Shown: piece by piece, positions 25,730 through 35,142 of the stretch
How the letters are laid out: each line of letters opens with the position of its first letter
Numbering within the stretch: position 1 is the first letter of the stretch
NCBI GenBank assembly: GCA_963809715.1
Contig: CAWEKO010000006.1
Coordinates: 186,001 to 250,000 of the forward strand
Length of the DNA stretch: 64,000 nt
Source: Bog-473 sp963809715
GTDB lineage: Bacteria > Actinomycetota > Acidimicrobiia > Acidimicrobiales > RAAP-2
Direction of reading: 5' to 3'
Translations under genes and position numbers: made by a program
The notes under the pieces: model-generated
What the model was told of the DNA's origin: nothing
Seen by the model: only the letters and a program-made list of their open reading frames with translations
The model's database searches: none

Positions 25730-26434
25730 GTGTCCGGTCACAGCGCAACAAAGATTGCTCCCAGCTGGGCCGGCCGACCGCCGGCCGACGACGCGGAAGC
25801 GAGTCAGCGGATCCGCGACGCCGCTCGCCGCTGCATCGACCGCAACGGGGTCAACGTACGGATCGCCGAGGTTGCGCGCGAGCTGGGCGTGAGCCGCCCG
25901 ACGATCTATCGGCACTACCCCAGCGGCCGGGCCGTGCTCCGGGCGGTCGCGCTGGAGTCGATCGATCCGCTCCTGGCCCGTGTCGCTTCCATGGAAGTCG
26001 ATCTTCGTGCCACTCCGGCCGAGGTCGTGGCGGAGGTGAGCTGCCTGCTCTTCGAGTGGCTCCGCCGTGATTCCCAGCTCCAGCAGTTGACGAGGTTCGG
26101 TTCCGGTGCGGGCACCGATGACGTGACGAGCAGCGCGGCGCTACTACTCACCCGCGGGTTGATCGAGCGGGCCGGGGCCGCGTTCGACGGCCGGGTCGAC
26201 GCGGACCACCTCGACGAGATCGCCGAGCTCGTCACGCGGTTGGTCCATTCGATGATCGAACGGCCCGCACTTCTTGCTCGCTCGAACGGGCGAGCCGTGC
26301 GAACCCCTGCGCCGATGGGTTACCGCGGCCGTCGGCGGGATCCTCACGGGGAATGCCGAGTCCGCAAGACACCGGGACCGGCAGCAATGAAGCCGGCGAC
26401 GCGACGTGATGTCGGAGGAAGGCTTCAGCAATGA
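25730..26434 (+). CDS. TetR family transcriptional regulator
   Basis: A 234-residue protein; GTG 25730 (VSGHSATKIAPSW) is the most likely start because upstream codons run antisense through the divergent gene. Helix-turn-helix: RIRDAARRCIDRNGVNVRIA, then VARELGVSRPTIYRHYPSGR, residues about 22-62. The ligand domain includes AEVSCLLFEWLRRDSQLQQL and ELVTRLVHSMIERP. The last 40 residues are Arg/Pro-rich and may not be conserved. Its end lies 43 bp before the DUF35 gene, which with two thiolase-like genes forms the probable regulated unit. Confidence 0.9.
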   Translation: MSGHSATKIAPSWAGRPPADDAEASQRIRDAARRCIDRNGVNVRIAEVARELGVSRPTIYRHYPSGRAVLRAVALESIDPLLARVASMEVDLRATPAEVVAEVSCLLFEWLRRDSQLQQLTRFGSGAGTDDVTSSAALLLTRGLIERAGAAFDGRVDADHLDEIAELVTRLVHSMIERPALLARSNGRAVRTPAPMGYRGRRRDPHGECRVRKTPGPAAMKPATRRDVGGRLQQ

Positions 26435-26477
26435 GACGACGGCACATGGATCGACGACGTCGAGGGAGGAGGTAGCC

Positions 26478-27449
26478 GTGGTCAGGTTCGAGGAGAGCAG
26501 CATCACGTTCCCGTACAAGCGGTCGCTTGGGCCGGTGATCGGGTCGTTCATGACGGCGCTGACCGAGAAGAGGATCCTCGGAATCCGCAACGGTGACGGC
26601 GTGCTGGTCCCGCCCATGGAATGGGATCCGGCGAGCGGGGCCGAACTGCCCCGTGAGCTGGTCGAGGTCGGCCCGGCGGGCACCGTCCAGTCATGGACGT
26701 GGGTGCCTGAACCCACGGAGCAGCACCCGCTCGACCGGCCGTTCGCGTTCGCTTTCATCCTCCTCGACGGGGCATCGACGCCATTGCTGCACGCCGTCGA
26801 TGGTGGTGTTCCGGGCGCCATGGCGGACGGAATGAGGGTGTCACCGCGGTGGAAGGGTCAGCGGATTGGCCACATCACCGACATCGCCTGCTTCGTGCTT
26901 GGCGAGGAATCCGAAATCGAGGGCGAGGACTTGGGGCCGGCCGCCGAGCCGGTGGAGATGATGGACTACCTGGCATCCATCACGTACCGGAATCCGGTGC
27001 CCCCGGCGAGTGATCTCGTGGTCGACGCTTCTCGGCAGCACCGCCTCGTCGGGTTCCGCTGCCCCGAGTGCGGCAGGACCTATGCCGGGGGTCGAGGCGT
27101 GTGCCCCATCGACTCGCTCGAGCTCAACGAGGAGCACTTGGTCGACCTGCCGCCGACCGGGACGATCACCAACTTCGTGATCGTCACACCGGTGCAGTAT
27201 CCGGGGCAGACCGAGACCGAGCCGTTCGCCCGCGTTTTCGTGCTGCTCGACGGCACCGACGCCGTGCTCAGCTACCAGCCCGTGGTGGAGCTGCCCGTCG
27301 TTGACGTCGCGGTCGGTGTCCGGGTGAGCGCGGTGTGGGCGTCCGCGGCGGAGGACACCGAGGGCAACCCCTACGGGAGCCTGATCGGCTGGGTCCCGAA
27401 CGGCGAGACCAAGGTGGACGACCCCGACCTCGTGAACAGGATCTTCTGA
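26478..27449 (+). CDS. Double DUF35 OB-fold protein
   Basis: A 323-residue protein with two DUF35-like units. The first (about residues 15-130) has TEKRILGIRNGDGVLVPPME, the place of the zinc ribbon but without Cys, then FAFAFILLDGAS as OB-fold strand. The second (about 170-300) has a Cys-containing ribbon, RCPECGRTYAGGRGVCPID, and FVIVTPVQYPG plus FARVFVLLDGT. GTG 26478 follows GGAGGAGG. Thiolase-like partners are encoded 2 bp downstream (27451) and next after it (28473). By analogy with ChsH2-DUF35/Ltp2 it should be the acyl-CoA-binding half of an aldolase or hydratase-aldolase; fused pairs of this kind are less common than single ones. Confidence 0.88.
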   Translation: MVRFEESSITFPYKRSLGPVIGSFMTALTEKRILGIRNGDGVLVPPMEWDPASGAELPRELVEVGPAGTVQSWTWVPEPTEQHPLDRPFAFAFILLDGASTPLLHAVDGGVPGAMADGMRVSPRWKGQRIGHITDIACFVLGEESEIEGEDLGPAAEPVEMMDYLASITYRNPVPPASDLVVDASRQHRLVGFRCPECGRTYAGGRGVCPIDSLELNEEHLVDLPPTGTITNFVIVTPVQYPGQTETEPFARVFVLLDGTDAVLSYQPVVELPVVDVAVGVRVSAVWASAAEDTEGNPYGSLIGWVPNGETKVDDPDLVNRIF

Positions 27450-27450
27450 C

Positions 27451-28476
27451 ATGGCGACTTCGACCGACATTGCCGTGGTGGGCTGGGCGCAGACCCCGAT
27501 GGTCCGCCATACCGAACTGAGCGAGACCCAGATGTTGGTCCGCGTGATCACCGATGCGCTGGAGCCGCTTGGGCTCACCCGGTCGGACGTCGACTTCACC
27601 TGCCTCGGCTCGTGCGACTACATCACCGGCCAGGCCTTCTCGTTCGTCGGGAACCTCGATGCCATCGGTGCGTGGCCCCCGAAGCGGGACTCCCACGTGG
27701 AGATGGACGGAGCTTGGGCGCTCTACGAGGCCTGGCTGCGTTTGCACGAGGGCGACATCGATATCGCCGTCGTGACCGGATCCGGCCGCTCATCGACCGG
27801 AAACCCAGCCTTGATCTACCCGATGGAGATGGACCCGTTCTACCTGGCGCCTATCGGCGCCGACCCAGTCACGTTCGCCGCCCTGCAGGCGCGCGCGGTG
27901 ATCGCAGCGGGCATCGCCGACGAGCGCTCCATGGCCGAAGTGGCCATCCGCTCGCGCGGGAAAGGGACGGTCGACGAGCTGCTGGCAGGCGACTATGTGC
28001 GCGAGCCCTTGCGACGTCACGACCTGCCGCCGATCACCGACGGTGCTGCTGCCATGGTTCTTGCCCGGGGCGACCGTGCCCGCCAGATCGTCAAGCGGCC
28101 GGCCTACATCACCGGATTCGACCATCGCACCGAGTGTCACAACCCGTCGTTCCGGGCTCTCGACGACTCGCCGTCGACCCGTATCGCGGCCGAGACGGCG
28201 GGACTCGGCGACAAACCGGTGGAGCTGGCCGAGTTGCAGGCGGCGTTCACACACGAGGAACTGCTCCTGCGCTCTGTGCTGGGCCTCGGTGACGACGTCA
28301 CCGTCAACGCCTCAGGAGGCGCGCTCAAGGCCAACCCGATCATGGCCACCGGCCTCAGTCGTATCGGTTATGCCGCCGAACACATCTTCGGTGGCGGCAC
28401 CCGGGCGCTGGCGCACTCCACCAGCGGCCCGTGCCTACAACAGAACCTGATCTGCATCCTGGAGGGACGGTCATGA
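27451..28476 (+). CDS. Non-classical thiolase-like protein (SCP-x related)
   Basis: A 341-residue thiolase-fold protein, shorter than the usual 390: STDIAVVGWAQTPMVRHTEL, FTCLGSCDYITGQAFSFVGN, EGDIDIAVVTGSGRSSTGNP, then VELAELQAAFTHEELLLRSV and VTVNASGGALKANPIMATGL, the family's second Cys/GG loop region. No N-x-x-C-x-S nucleophile loop is visible. It starts 2 bp after the DUF35 gene and overlaps the next thiolase-like gene (ATGA), so the three products probably assemble; thiolase-like subunits of this type often occur in unequal pairs. Confidence 0.9.
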   Translation: MATSTDIAVVGWAQTPMVRHTELSETQMLVRVITDALEPLGLTRSDVDFTCLGSCDYITGQAFSFVGNLDAIGAWPPKRDSHVEMDGAWALYEAWLRLHEGDIDIAVVTGSGRSSTGNPALIYPMEMDPFYLAPIGADPVTFAALQARAVIAAGIADERSMAEVAIRSRGKGTVDELLAGDYVREPLRRHDLPPITDGAAAMVLARGDRARQIVKRPAYITGFDHRTECHNPSFRALDDSPSTRIAAETAGLGDKPVELAELQAAFTHEELLLRSVLGLGDDVTVNASGGALKANPIMATGLSRIGYAAEHIFGGGTRALAHSTSGPCLQQNLICILEGRS

Positions 28477-29619
28477 TTCCCGTAGCTGTCGTCGGAGTCG
28501 GACAGACCCATCACAAGACCCGCCGCCGTGACGTCTCCGTAGGCGGAATGGTGCGCGAGGCCGTTTTCCGGGCGCTCGACGATGCGCACATGACGATGGA
28601 AGACATCGATGCCGTCGTCCTCGGCAAGGCCCCGGACCTGTTCGAGGGGATCATGAAGCCGGAGCTCTATCTTTCCGACGCCCTCGGAGCGGTCGGCAAG
28701 CCGATGTTCCGGGTGCACACCGCGGGTTCGGTGGGCGGGACGACCGCCATCGTTGCCGCCTCACACGTGCAAGCCGGCAAACACAAGCGGGTGCTTGCCG
28801 TCGCCTTCGAGAAGCAGTCTGAGGGAAATGCCCAATTCGCACTGGGCTCCGGGAGGGGGGCCTCGTTGGGCGCTGGCGGTGCGTTTGCCCCGTTCATTCG
28901 CTCCTACATCCACCGCTCTCGTGCTCCGGAACACATCGGTTGGAAGGTTGCTGTGAAGGACCGGCAGAATGCCCTGAAGAATCCCTATGCCCACTTGAAG
29001 ATCGAGGACATCTCCATCGAGAAGGTGCGCAACAGCCCGATGATGTGGGATCCGATCCGCTTCCTCGAGTCCTGCCCCTCCTCCGACGGCGCGTGCGCCG
29101 TGATCATCACGGACGAAGCGGGAGCGCGAGGCCGCAATCCGGCCTGGATACTTGGCGCCTCGTCTCGCTCCGAACCGCCAGCGTTCCCCGGCCGCGATCC
29201 GGTCCGACCTGAGGCCTGCCTGCAATGTGCCAAGGACGTCTACGCCCAGGCTGGCATCACCCGTCCGCGCCAGCAGCTCGACATGGCCGAGCTCTACGTG
29301 CCGTTCTCCTGGCACGAACCCATGTGGCTCGAGGCGCAGCTCATCGCCGAGGAGGGCGAGGGCTGGAAGATGACTGACGCTGGGGACACCGAGATCGGCG
29401 GTTCGTTTCCCGTCAACTGCTCCGGGCGGTGTGCTCTCGTCCAACCCCATCGGCGCTTCGGGTCTGCTCCGCTTCGCCGAAGCGGCCAACCAGGTGCGCG
29501 GCGCCGCCGGTGAGCACCAGGTCGAAGGGGCCAAGACGGCCCTCGCCATGGCCTATGGCGCCAACTCGCAGTACTTCAGCATGTGGGTGGTGGCCAACAG
29601 CCTGCAGCCGTTCGGCTGA
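28473..29619 (+). pseudogene. Non-classical thiolase-like protein, frameshifted near C-terminus
   Basis: ATG 28473 gives VAVVGVGQTHHKTRRRDVSV, GSVGGTTAIVAASHVQAGKH, LDMAELYVPFSWHEPMWLEA and FPVNCSG. At a G3 run (29424-29426) the frame breaks, and the next frame gives VLSSNPIGASGLLRFAEAAN, the conserved NP.GA.G loop, and a normal end SQYFSMWVVANSLQPFG at 29619. Length is one base over a codon multiple, so deleting one G restores 381 residues. The SNPIGASG loop is essential in thiolases, so without correction the product would be inactive. Second thiolase-like partner of the double DUF35 protein. Confidence 0.88.
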
Positions 29620-29926
29620 GGAGGGGCTCCCGATGCTTCAGAGCAGCAACAAGAGCTGGGTTCGTCGTCACCCTCGATCACCCCGGAACCCTGAAGGCAA
29701 GGAGCCCACAGCCTGACCGGTGACGATCTCGGTAGTGGCGCCGAACACAGAGGCTTGGATCTTCATTTTGACACATTGAGACTCAAGCGCCTCTGTGCTT
29801 GCGAGTGGATCCACTCTGATCACTCCCGGTCTCATGGCTGGACCGACGAGTCGTTCGGTCAGACGAAGCTGGAGGTCGAAAAGCGTGAATTGACCGCGAC
29901 GAAAGGGTGTCGTCAGAGGTCGCTCG
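29620..29926. other. 307-bp convergent spacer without recognised gene
   Basis: It lies between the plus-strand thiolase-like gene and the minus-strand P450. No supported coding frame; a TTGACA hexamer at about 29767 has no matching -10 box. No strong terminator hairpin was seen. Confidence 0.4.
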
Positions 29927-31189
29927 CTAAATGTTGCGCAAAATGATGTCGAAGGTGGCGAAACGATGGGCCGTGGTGTCCTGGCGCAGACGGGGCGGCT
30001 CCGCGGCCGGATCGAGCTCGAGACCGGCTCGCATCAGCTGCAGGATGAGCAGCACGATGGAGCCGAGCGGCGCATCGTCGTTGCTGGCCTTCTGGGTGCT
30101 CGTGGCCAGCGGGCGGCCCAGGCACATGTGTGGACCCCCGCCGAATGAGAAGCCGAAGGGGTTGGGACCCGACGAGATCTGGCGCCGGGGGTTGAAGTGC
30201 AAGGGGTCGTCGCCGAATTTCCCGATGTCGTTGTTGACCGATTCCACGTCGAGGGCGATGTGCTCACCGGCTTCGAACGTCCGGCCGGTCGACAGGGTGA
30301 CAGGACGCAGAGCCCGGCGGAGCAGGGCGGGCGTCGGGGGGTGCAGTCGCAGGCCCTCGTTGGCCACCTGCTTGATGAAGTCGACGTCGTGAATGAGGCC
30401 CCGATCGGCCGGATTGGCTTCCAGCCAGCCGAGCAGTTCGAGAATCACATGGGGCGTGGCGTGAGTGGTGGTGCTCGACGAGGCCAGCAGAAAGAAGATG
30501 GCCTCGCGCCGCAGCGCGTCGTCGTCGAGCTCGGGGGCATGCACGAGCAGCATGGTGAGGAGATCGACCGGCAGGTCGGATGCGCCGTCGTCCTCGTCAT
30601 GCCGGGCGACGAGCTGACGGCGCCGATCGAGCGAGTGGCCCATCCAGCGCTCGTAGAAGGTGTCGTTCGCCTCGAAGGCAGCGGCCAGGATCGCGTCGTG
30701 GTCGCCGGTGGACCACTCCACCGACGCCGCCTCACCGAATCGCTCGGCGCACTGATAGAGGGCTTCGACCTCGTCGGGATCATCAAGCCCGTCCAGGCCG
30801 ATCATGGTGGCCGTCAGTTGCACCAGCACCATGCGGGTGAAGATGAGCAGGTCCTCATGAACCAACCCGTCGTCGCCCCGCTGCTCGTTGGCCAGCCGCT
30901 CGAGCCGTTGGCGGATTAGGGGCACGAAAACGGTGTCCTCGTAGAAGCGCAACGCCTCCCGGGAGATGACCCGGGCCTCGGCCCGCCGGCGCTGCAGGTG
31001 CTCATCCTTGGTCAACGTCAGGATGGTCCCGCCTAGGAGAGGGGAGCTGCCTCGATTGTGCAGGTCGGCCGCGATGTCGGTGTTGCGGAGAATCTCATCG
31101 ATCTCGACCACCGAGGTGATCTGGGTCATGTGGGCCACCGTCGGACCATCCGTGCTCGTGGCCATGTCAGTGTGCTCCGTTTGGCTCAT
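29927..31189 (-). CDS. Cytochrome P450
   Basis: A 420-residue soluble bacterial P450. I-helix region: REAIFFLLASSSTTTHATPH. K-helix ExxR: VANEGLRLHPP. Heme loop: FSFGGGPHMCLG with thiolate Cys356. After the heme Cys the usual PLAR.E...AL helix is replaced by PLATSTQKASNDDAPLGS, an unusual stretch. The threonine-rich I-helix lacks the common A-G-x-x-T spacing. It would hydroxylate or otherwise oxidise a pathway intermediate with electrons from a ferredoxin. It is downstream of the aldehyde dehydrogenase at 31226 on the same strand, 36 bp apart. Confidence 0.9.
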   Translation of the reverse strand: MSQTEHTDMATSTDGPTVAHMTQITSVVEIDEILRNTDIAADLHNRGSSPLLGGTILTLTKDEHLQRRRAEARVISREALRFYEDTVFVPLIRQRLERLANEQRGDDGLVHEDLLIFTRMVLVQLTATMIGLDGLDDPDEVEALYQCAERFGEAASVEWSTGDHDAILAAAFEANDTFYERWMGHSLDRRRQLVARHDEDDGASDLPVDLLTMLLVHAPELDDDALRREAIFFLLASSSTTTHATPHVILELLGWLEANPADRGLIHDVDFIKQVANEGLRLHPPTPALLRRALRPVTLSTGRTFEAGEHIALDVESVNNDIGKFGDDPLHFNPRRQISSGPNPFGFSFGGGPHMCLGRPLATSTQKASNDDAPLGSIVLLILQLMRAGLELDPAAEPPRLRQDTTAHRFATFDIILRNI

Positions 31190-31225
31190 GGTCGAGCATG
31201 GTCAGGCGGGCGTCGGTCTGTCCCA

Positions 31226-32695
31226 TCAGGCCAGGCCCCACTGGATGTGCTGGGGTTCGAGGAATTCCTCCATACCCCACCGCCCCTGTTCTCGGCCTAT
31301 GCCGCTCTGCTTGAAGCCGCCGATGGTGGCATCGGGTCGGAGGCCGCCGCCGCCGTTGACCGAGACCATGCCGGCCCGCAAGCGGGCCGCAATAGCAAGG
31401 GCCTCATGGGTATCGGGCCCGTAAACGTACGCAGCCAGGCCATACAGCGAGTCGTTGGCGATGTCGACGGCGTCGTTGGTGTCGGCGAAGGGCATGGCTA
31501 CGGCGACGGGCCCGAAGATCTCCTCCCGGGCGATGCGCCAGGAGTTCTCGACGTCCACCACCAGGGTCGGATTGGTGTACCAGCCCCGGTCGAGCTCGGG
31601 CCGGCCGCCTCCAGCCGCGATACGGCCTCCGAGACCACAGGCCTCTTCCACGAACCCCTCCACCCGGTCCCGGTGCTCGGGGCGGATGAGCGGGCCGACG
31701 TCCGTGGCGGGATCCCACGGGTCGCCCACCGTGATCTGGTCGAAGGCCTCCTTGCTCAGGGCGAGGAACTCGTCCCACTGCGAGCGGTGCACCAGGAGCC
31801 TGGTGGGTGACATGCAACCCTGGCCGGCGTTGCGCGAGTAGCGCTGGTGGATGTTGAGGACGATGGGCATCAGGTCGGTGCCGGGCAGCACGACGAGGGG
31901 TGATTTGCCGCCCAGTTCGAGCATGACACCGGTCAGATTGTCGGCCGCCTGGCGCATGACGTGCCGACCGACGCCGGAGGATCCGGTGAAGGAGACCCGG
32001 TCTACCTTGGCGCTCTCCGTTAACCGTCGAGCCACGTCCACGTCACCGGTGATGACGTTGACCACGCCCGGTGGGAGATCGGCTTCGACGATGTACCGAC
32101 CCAGCAGCATTGTGGTCAGGGGAGTGCGGGCCGAGGGGAGCAGTACGGTCGTGCAGCCGGCGGCCAGGGCGGCGCCGATCTTCGAGATGGCCAGGAGGAG
32201 GGGGTAGTTGTAGGCCGTGATGGCGGCCACCACCCCGGCCGGCCGCAGCGCCACCATGGAGGCACTCGGGACGGGGTCAGCATGCGACCCGAGGTAGTCG
32301 GTCGGGATGCGCGTGGCCGCCCCGGCGTAGTGCCGGAGGTGGGCGATCGGCGTCTGCACCTGCAGGGACCGGGTCAGGCTGACGGGGGAGCCGACCTCGT
32401 TGACGATGGACGTCACCAGTTCCTCGGCGTGCCGCTCCAGGACGTCGGCCAGCCGGTACAGGGCCAGGGACCGTTGCTCGGCGCTGTCGCGCCCCCACGG
32501 TCCGCTGTCGAAGGCGGCCCGGGCGGCGTCGATGGCCCGGTCGGTCTGGTTGTCATCGGCGCTGGCCACGGTGGCGATGACTTCTTCGGTGGCGGGGTTG
32601 AAGACGGTGAGGGGAGGGCCTGCACCCTCTTTGGCATCCCCTCCGATCGTCAACAGCATGTGGTCGATGTCGGGCGGCTGCACCGTCGTGGTCAT
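31226..32695 (-). CDS. Aldehyde dehydrogenase family protein
   Basis: A 489-residue NAD(P)-dependent ALDH. Key motifs: ITAYNYPLLLAISKIGAAL, LPSARTPLT, FTGSSGVGRHV, the general base MLELGGKSP, the nucleophile NAGQGCMSP (Cys294) and EEIFGPVAV. Of two close ATGs, 32695 is preferred because GAGGAG lies at good distance, while 32701 directly abuts it. It oxidises an aldehyde to a carboxylate, suiting a P450-SDR-ALDH chain. Divergent from the SDR at 32814 across an AT-rich promoter spacer. Confidence 0.93.
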   Translation of the reverse strand: MTTTVQPPDIDHMLLTIGGDAKEGAGPPLTVFNPATEEVIATVASADDNQTDRAIDAARAAFDSGPWGRDSAEQRSLALYRLADVLERHAEELVTSIVNEVGSPVSLTRSLQVQTPIAHLRHYAGAATRIPTDYLGSHADPVPSASMVALRPAGVVAAITAYNYPLLLAISKIGAALAAGCTTVLLPSARTPLTTMLLGRYIVEADLPPGVVNVITGDVDVARRLTESAKVDRVSFTGSSGVGRHVMRQAADNLTGVMLELGGKSPLVVLPGTDLMPIVLNIHQRYSRNAGQGCMSPTRLLVHRSQWDEFLALSKEAFDQITVGDPWDPATDVGPLIRPEHRDRVEGFVEEACGLGGRIAAGGGRPELDRGWYTNPTLVVDVENSWRIAREEIFGPVAVAMPFADTNDAVDIANDSLYGLAAYVYGPDTHEALAIAARLRAGMVSVNGGGGLRPDATIGGFKQSGIGREQGRWGMEEFLEPQHIQWGLA

Positions 32696-32714
32696 GGCCA
32701 TCTCCTCAAGACTG

Positions 32715-32752
32715 CGGTAGTAATCTATGACTATCATCAGTATAATCAACCT
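32715..32752. promoter_or_regulatory. AT-rich divergent promoter island
   Basis: TAGTAATCTATGACTATC and the following AGTATAATC stretch form a 35-bp AT-rich island between the ALDH (32695, minus) and SDR (32814, plus). TATAAT occurs at 32741-32746. The TATGACTATCATCA part loosely resembles the ATAGTTATCA motif at 39.8 and 55.6 kb. Confidence 0.45.
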
Positions 32753-32813
32753 CTACGGCAAGCACGAGGCCCGTCGCCGTGGACGGGGGGTGCTGCGACA
32801 AGAGGAGAGCGAC

Positions 32814-33578
32814 GTGCGGCTGGAAAACCGGGTAGCCATGGTGACGGCAGCGGGTTCGGGAATGGGTCGGGCCGGGGCGCGGCGCTTTGCCCAGGAGGGA
32901 GCCCACGTCGTGGTGAGCGACCTGGACGAGTCGGCGGCCAAGGAGACCGTGGCGCTCATTGAGGCCGACGGCGGGTCTGCCGAGGCCCACCAGCTCAACG
33001 TGACGGACCTGGAACAGGTGTCGTCCATCTTTGAGGGCATCGAGCGCACCCATGGTGTGCTCCACGTGCTTTACAACCACGCCGGGATTCCCGGTGCGGC
33101 CGGGCTCGACATGTCACCCGAGCAGTGGGACCTGGCTGTTGACGTCAACCTGAAGGGCGCCTTCTATGTGGCCTCCAAGGCCACCGACCTGTTGCGTCGG
33201 GCCGAGGGCAAGGGCTCCATCATCTTCACCGCTTCCGTCTCGGGCCTTATCGGTTCCCCGTTCAGCCCGCTTTACTCCATGACCAAGGGCGGCATCGTGC
33301 TTCTCATGAAGTCCATGGCCCTCAACCTGGCTCCCGATATCCGTTGTAACGCCATCTGCCCAGGACCAGTCGACACTCCGATGCTGCCCCAGTTCTTCGG
33401 TCGGGATCCCGGAGCCAATGTGGCAGACCTGATGGCCGGCTTCATGAGCGCCGTGCCGCTGGGCCGGCCGGCGCAGCCTGAGGAGATCGCCAATGCAGCG
33501 CTCTTCTTGGCCTGCGACGAGTCGAGCTTCGTGACGGGCGTGGCCCTCCCCGTCGACGGCGGCTACGTGGCCCGCTGA
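32814..33578 (+). CDS. SDR family NAD(P)-dependent oxidoreductase
   Basis: A 254-residue classical SDR from GTG 32814, behind GAGGAGAG. Motifs: ENRVAMVTAAGSGMGRAGAR (cofactor glycines), VVVSDLDE (Asp favouring NAD), YNHAGIPG in place of NNAG, TASVSGLIGS and YSMTKGG (Y154, K158), ending FVTGVALPVDGGYVAR. It probably interconverts a secondary alcohol and ketone. It heads a plus-strand run of ALDH, PPOX, two SnoaL-like proteins and P450. Confidence 0.93.
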   Translation: MRLENRVAMVTAAGSGMGRAGARRFAQEGAHVVVSDLDESAAKETVALIEADGGSAEAHQLNVTDLEQVSSIFEGIERTHGVLHVLYNHAGIPGAAGLDMSPEQWDLAVDVNLKGAFYVASKATDLLRRAEGKGSIIFTASVSGLIGSPFSPLYSMTKGGIVLLMKSMALNLAPDIRCNAICPGPVDTPMLPQFFGRDPGANVADLMAGFMSAVPLGRPAQPEEIANAALFLACDESSFVTGVALPVDGGYVAR

Positions 33579-33628
33579 ACAGCACCGACGGCCCACAACA
33601 CCCTCGACGCGACGGAAGGAACGGACAC

Positions 33629-35116
33629 ATGATCATCGAAGAGGCGGCGAACACCGCTGGATGCTTCATCAACGGCAAATGGCAGGCCGGAGAAGGCGAC
33701 ATCGTCCGCTCGGTCAATCCGACCACTGGGCAGACCATGGCGGAAACCCCGTCGGCCACGGAGCGCCAGGTGGCCGAAGCGCTCGCCTCGGCCCGGTCGG
33801 CCTTCGACGGGGGCGAGTGGAGCCGCCTGTCTGCTCAGGACCGCAGCGTTCTCCTCTTCACATTGGCCGACCTTATTGAACGGGACAAGGAGGACCTGGT
33901 CGAACTGGTCGTCTCTGAGGTGGGGTCTCCCGTCACGCTGGCCCGGGCCCTACAGGTGGGGGCCCCGATCATGTACTTCCGCTGGCACGCCGAGGCGGCG
34001 CTGCGCGGGCCGCGCGATGGAATCGAGCAGCAGCTGCCCCTGCACTACGAGCCCGTCACCACCTCGAGCATGTTGCTACGCGAGCCGGTGGGTGTGGTGG
34101 CCGCCATTACCGCCTACAACTACCCGATCAACCTGGTGTCGTGGAAGCTCGGCCCCGCCTTCGCCGCGGGCTGCCCAGCTGTGCTGATCCCTTCTCCGCG
34201 CGGAATCCTGTGCACGGTGGCCCTGGTGCGTCTCATGGAGGAGGCCGGCTTCCCGGCTGGTGCCGTCAACATGGTGTTCGGCCAGCCGGCGGTCACCGAG
34301 CAGGTCGTCCTGAGCGACGCCGTCGACATGGTCAGCTTCACCGGCTCGGTTCCGGTGGGGGCCAAGATCATGGCCTTGGCCGCGCAGGGGATCAAGAAGG
34401 TGGTGCTGGAGTTGGGCGGCAAGTCCCCCAACATCGTGCTGCCGGGAGCGGACATCTCCAGCACCATCGGACCGTCGGTCATGCGTTTTTGCCGAAACGC
34501 CGGCCAGGGGTGCGGGGCGACGACACGGACGCTGGTACCCCAGGAGAACTACCAGCAATTCATCGAGGAGACGGCGGACTTCATGTCCAAGCTGGTGGTC
34601 GACGACCCCCACCACGACACGACCGAGATCGGACCGCTCATCACGGACGAGCACCGCCAGCGGGTGGCCGGGTTTGTCGAGCGGGCGCAGACCGAGGGCG
34701 GCGAAATCATGGTGGGCGGTGGCCAGCCGTCCGACAAGCCGGAAGGGTTCTTCTTTGAGCCGACTCTCATCGCCTCCGTCGGCAACGAAGCCGAGGTGTC
34801 GCAGGAGGAGCTCTTCGCCCCGGTCGGCGTGGTGCTGCCCTACAGCGACCCGGACGAGGCCATCAGCCTGGCCAATCAGTCACGCTTCGGGCTCAACGCC
34901 AACATCTGGGGACCCACATCGGAGGCCCTGGCGATGGCCCGCAAGATCCGCTCGGGAACGGTCACCATCAACGGTGGCGGAGGCATGCGCCCCGATGCGC
35001 CCTGGGGTGGCTACGGCGAGAGTGGTGTCGGCCGCGAGTGTGGTGAGGAAGGCTTCCGGGAGTACTTCGAGGTCAAGCACGTCCAGTGGCCCGTCGACGG
35101 CCCGCCCTCGCGCTGA
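33629..35116 (+). CDS. Aldehyde dehydrogenase family protein
   Basis: A 495-residue ALDH paralogous to the minus-strand one at 31226: ITAYNYPINLVSWKLGPAFA, VSFTGSVPVGAKIMALA, LELGGKSPNIVLPG (Glu261), NAGQGCGATTRT (Cys295), ELFAPVGVVLPY. ATG 33629 lies 50 bp after the SDR and is preceded by GGAAGGA. Two ALDHs from divergent units suggest two aldehyde steps or a substrate preference shift; the substrate is unknown. Confidence 0.93.
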   Translation: MIIEEAANTAGCFINGKWQAGEGDIVRSVNPTTGQTMAETPSATERQVAEALASARSAFDGGEWSRLSAQDRSVLLFTLADLIERDKEDLVELVVSEVGSPVTLARALQVGAPIMYFRWHAEAALRGPRDGIEQQLPLHYEPVTTSSMLLREPVGVVAAITAYNYPINLVSWKLGPAFAAGCPAVLIPSPRGILCTVALVRLMEEAGFPAGAVNMVFGQPAVTEQVVLSDAVDMVSFTGSVPVGAKIMALAAQGIKKVVLELGGKSPNIVLPGADISSTIGPSVMRFCRNAGQGCGATTRTLVPQENYQQFIEETADFMSKLVVDDPHHDTTEIGPLITDEHRQRVAGFVERAQTEGGEIMVGGGQPSDKPEGFFFEPTLIASVGNEAEVSQEELFAPVGVVLPYSDPDEAISLANQSRFGLNANIWGPTSEALAMARKIRSGTVTINGGGGMRPDAPWGGYGESGVGRECGEEGFREYFEVKHVQWPVDGPPSR

Positions 35117-35142
35117 GCGACGCTTCAGGGAGGCAGGGGGAC

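Noticed and set aside
24505..26070. A 521-codon plus-strand open frame.
   Set aside because: Antisense to the CoA transferase at 24430 and running into another frame of the TetR gene; composition is Gly/Val/Asp-rich without motifs.
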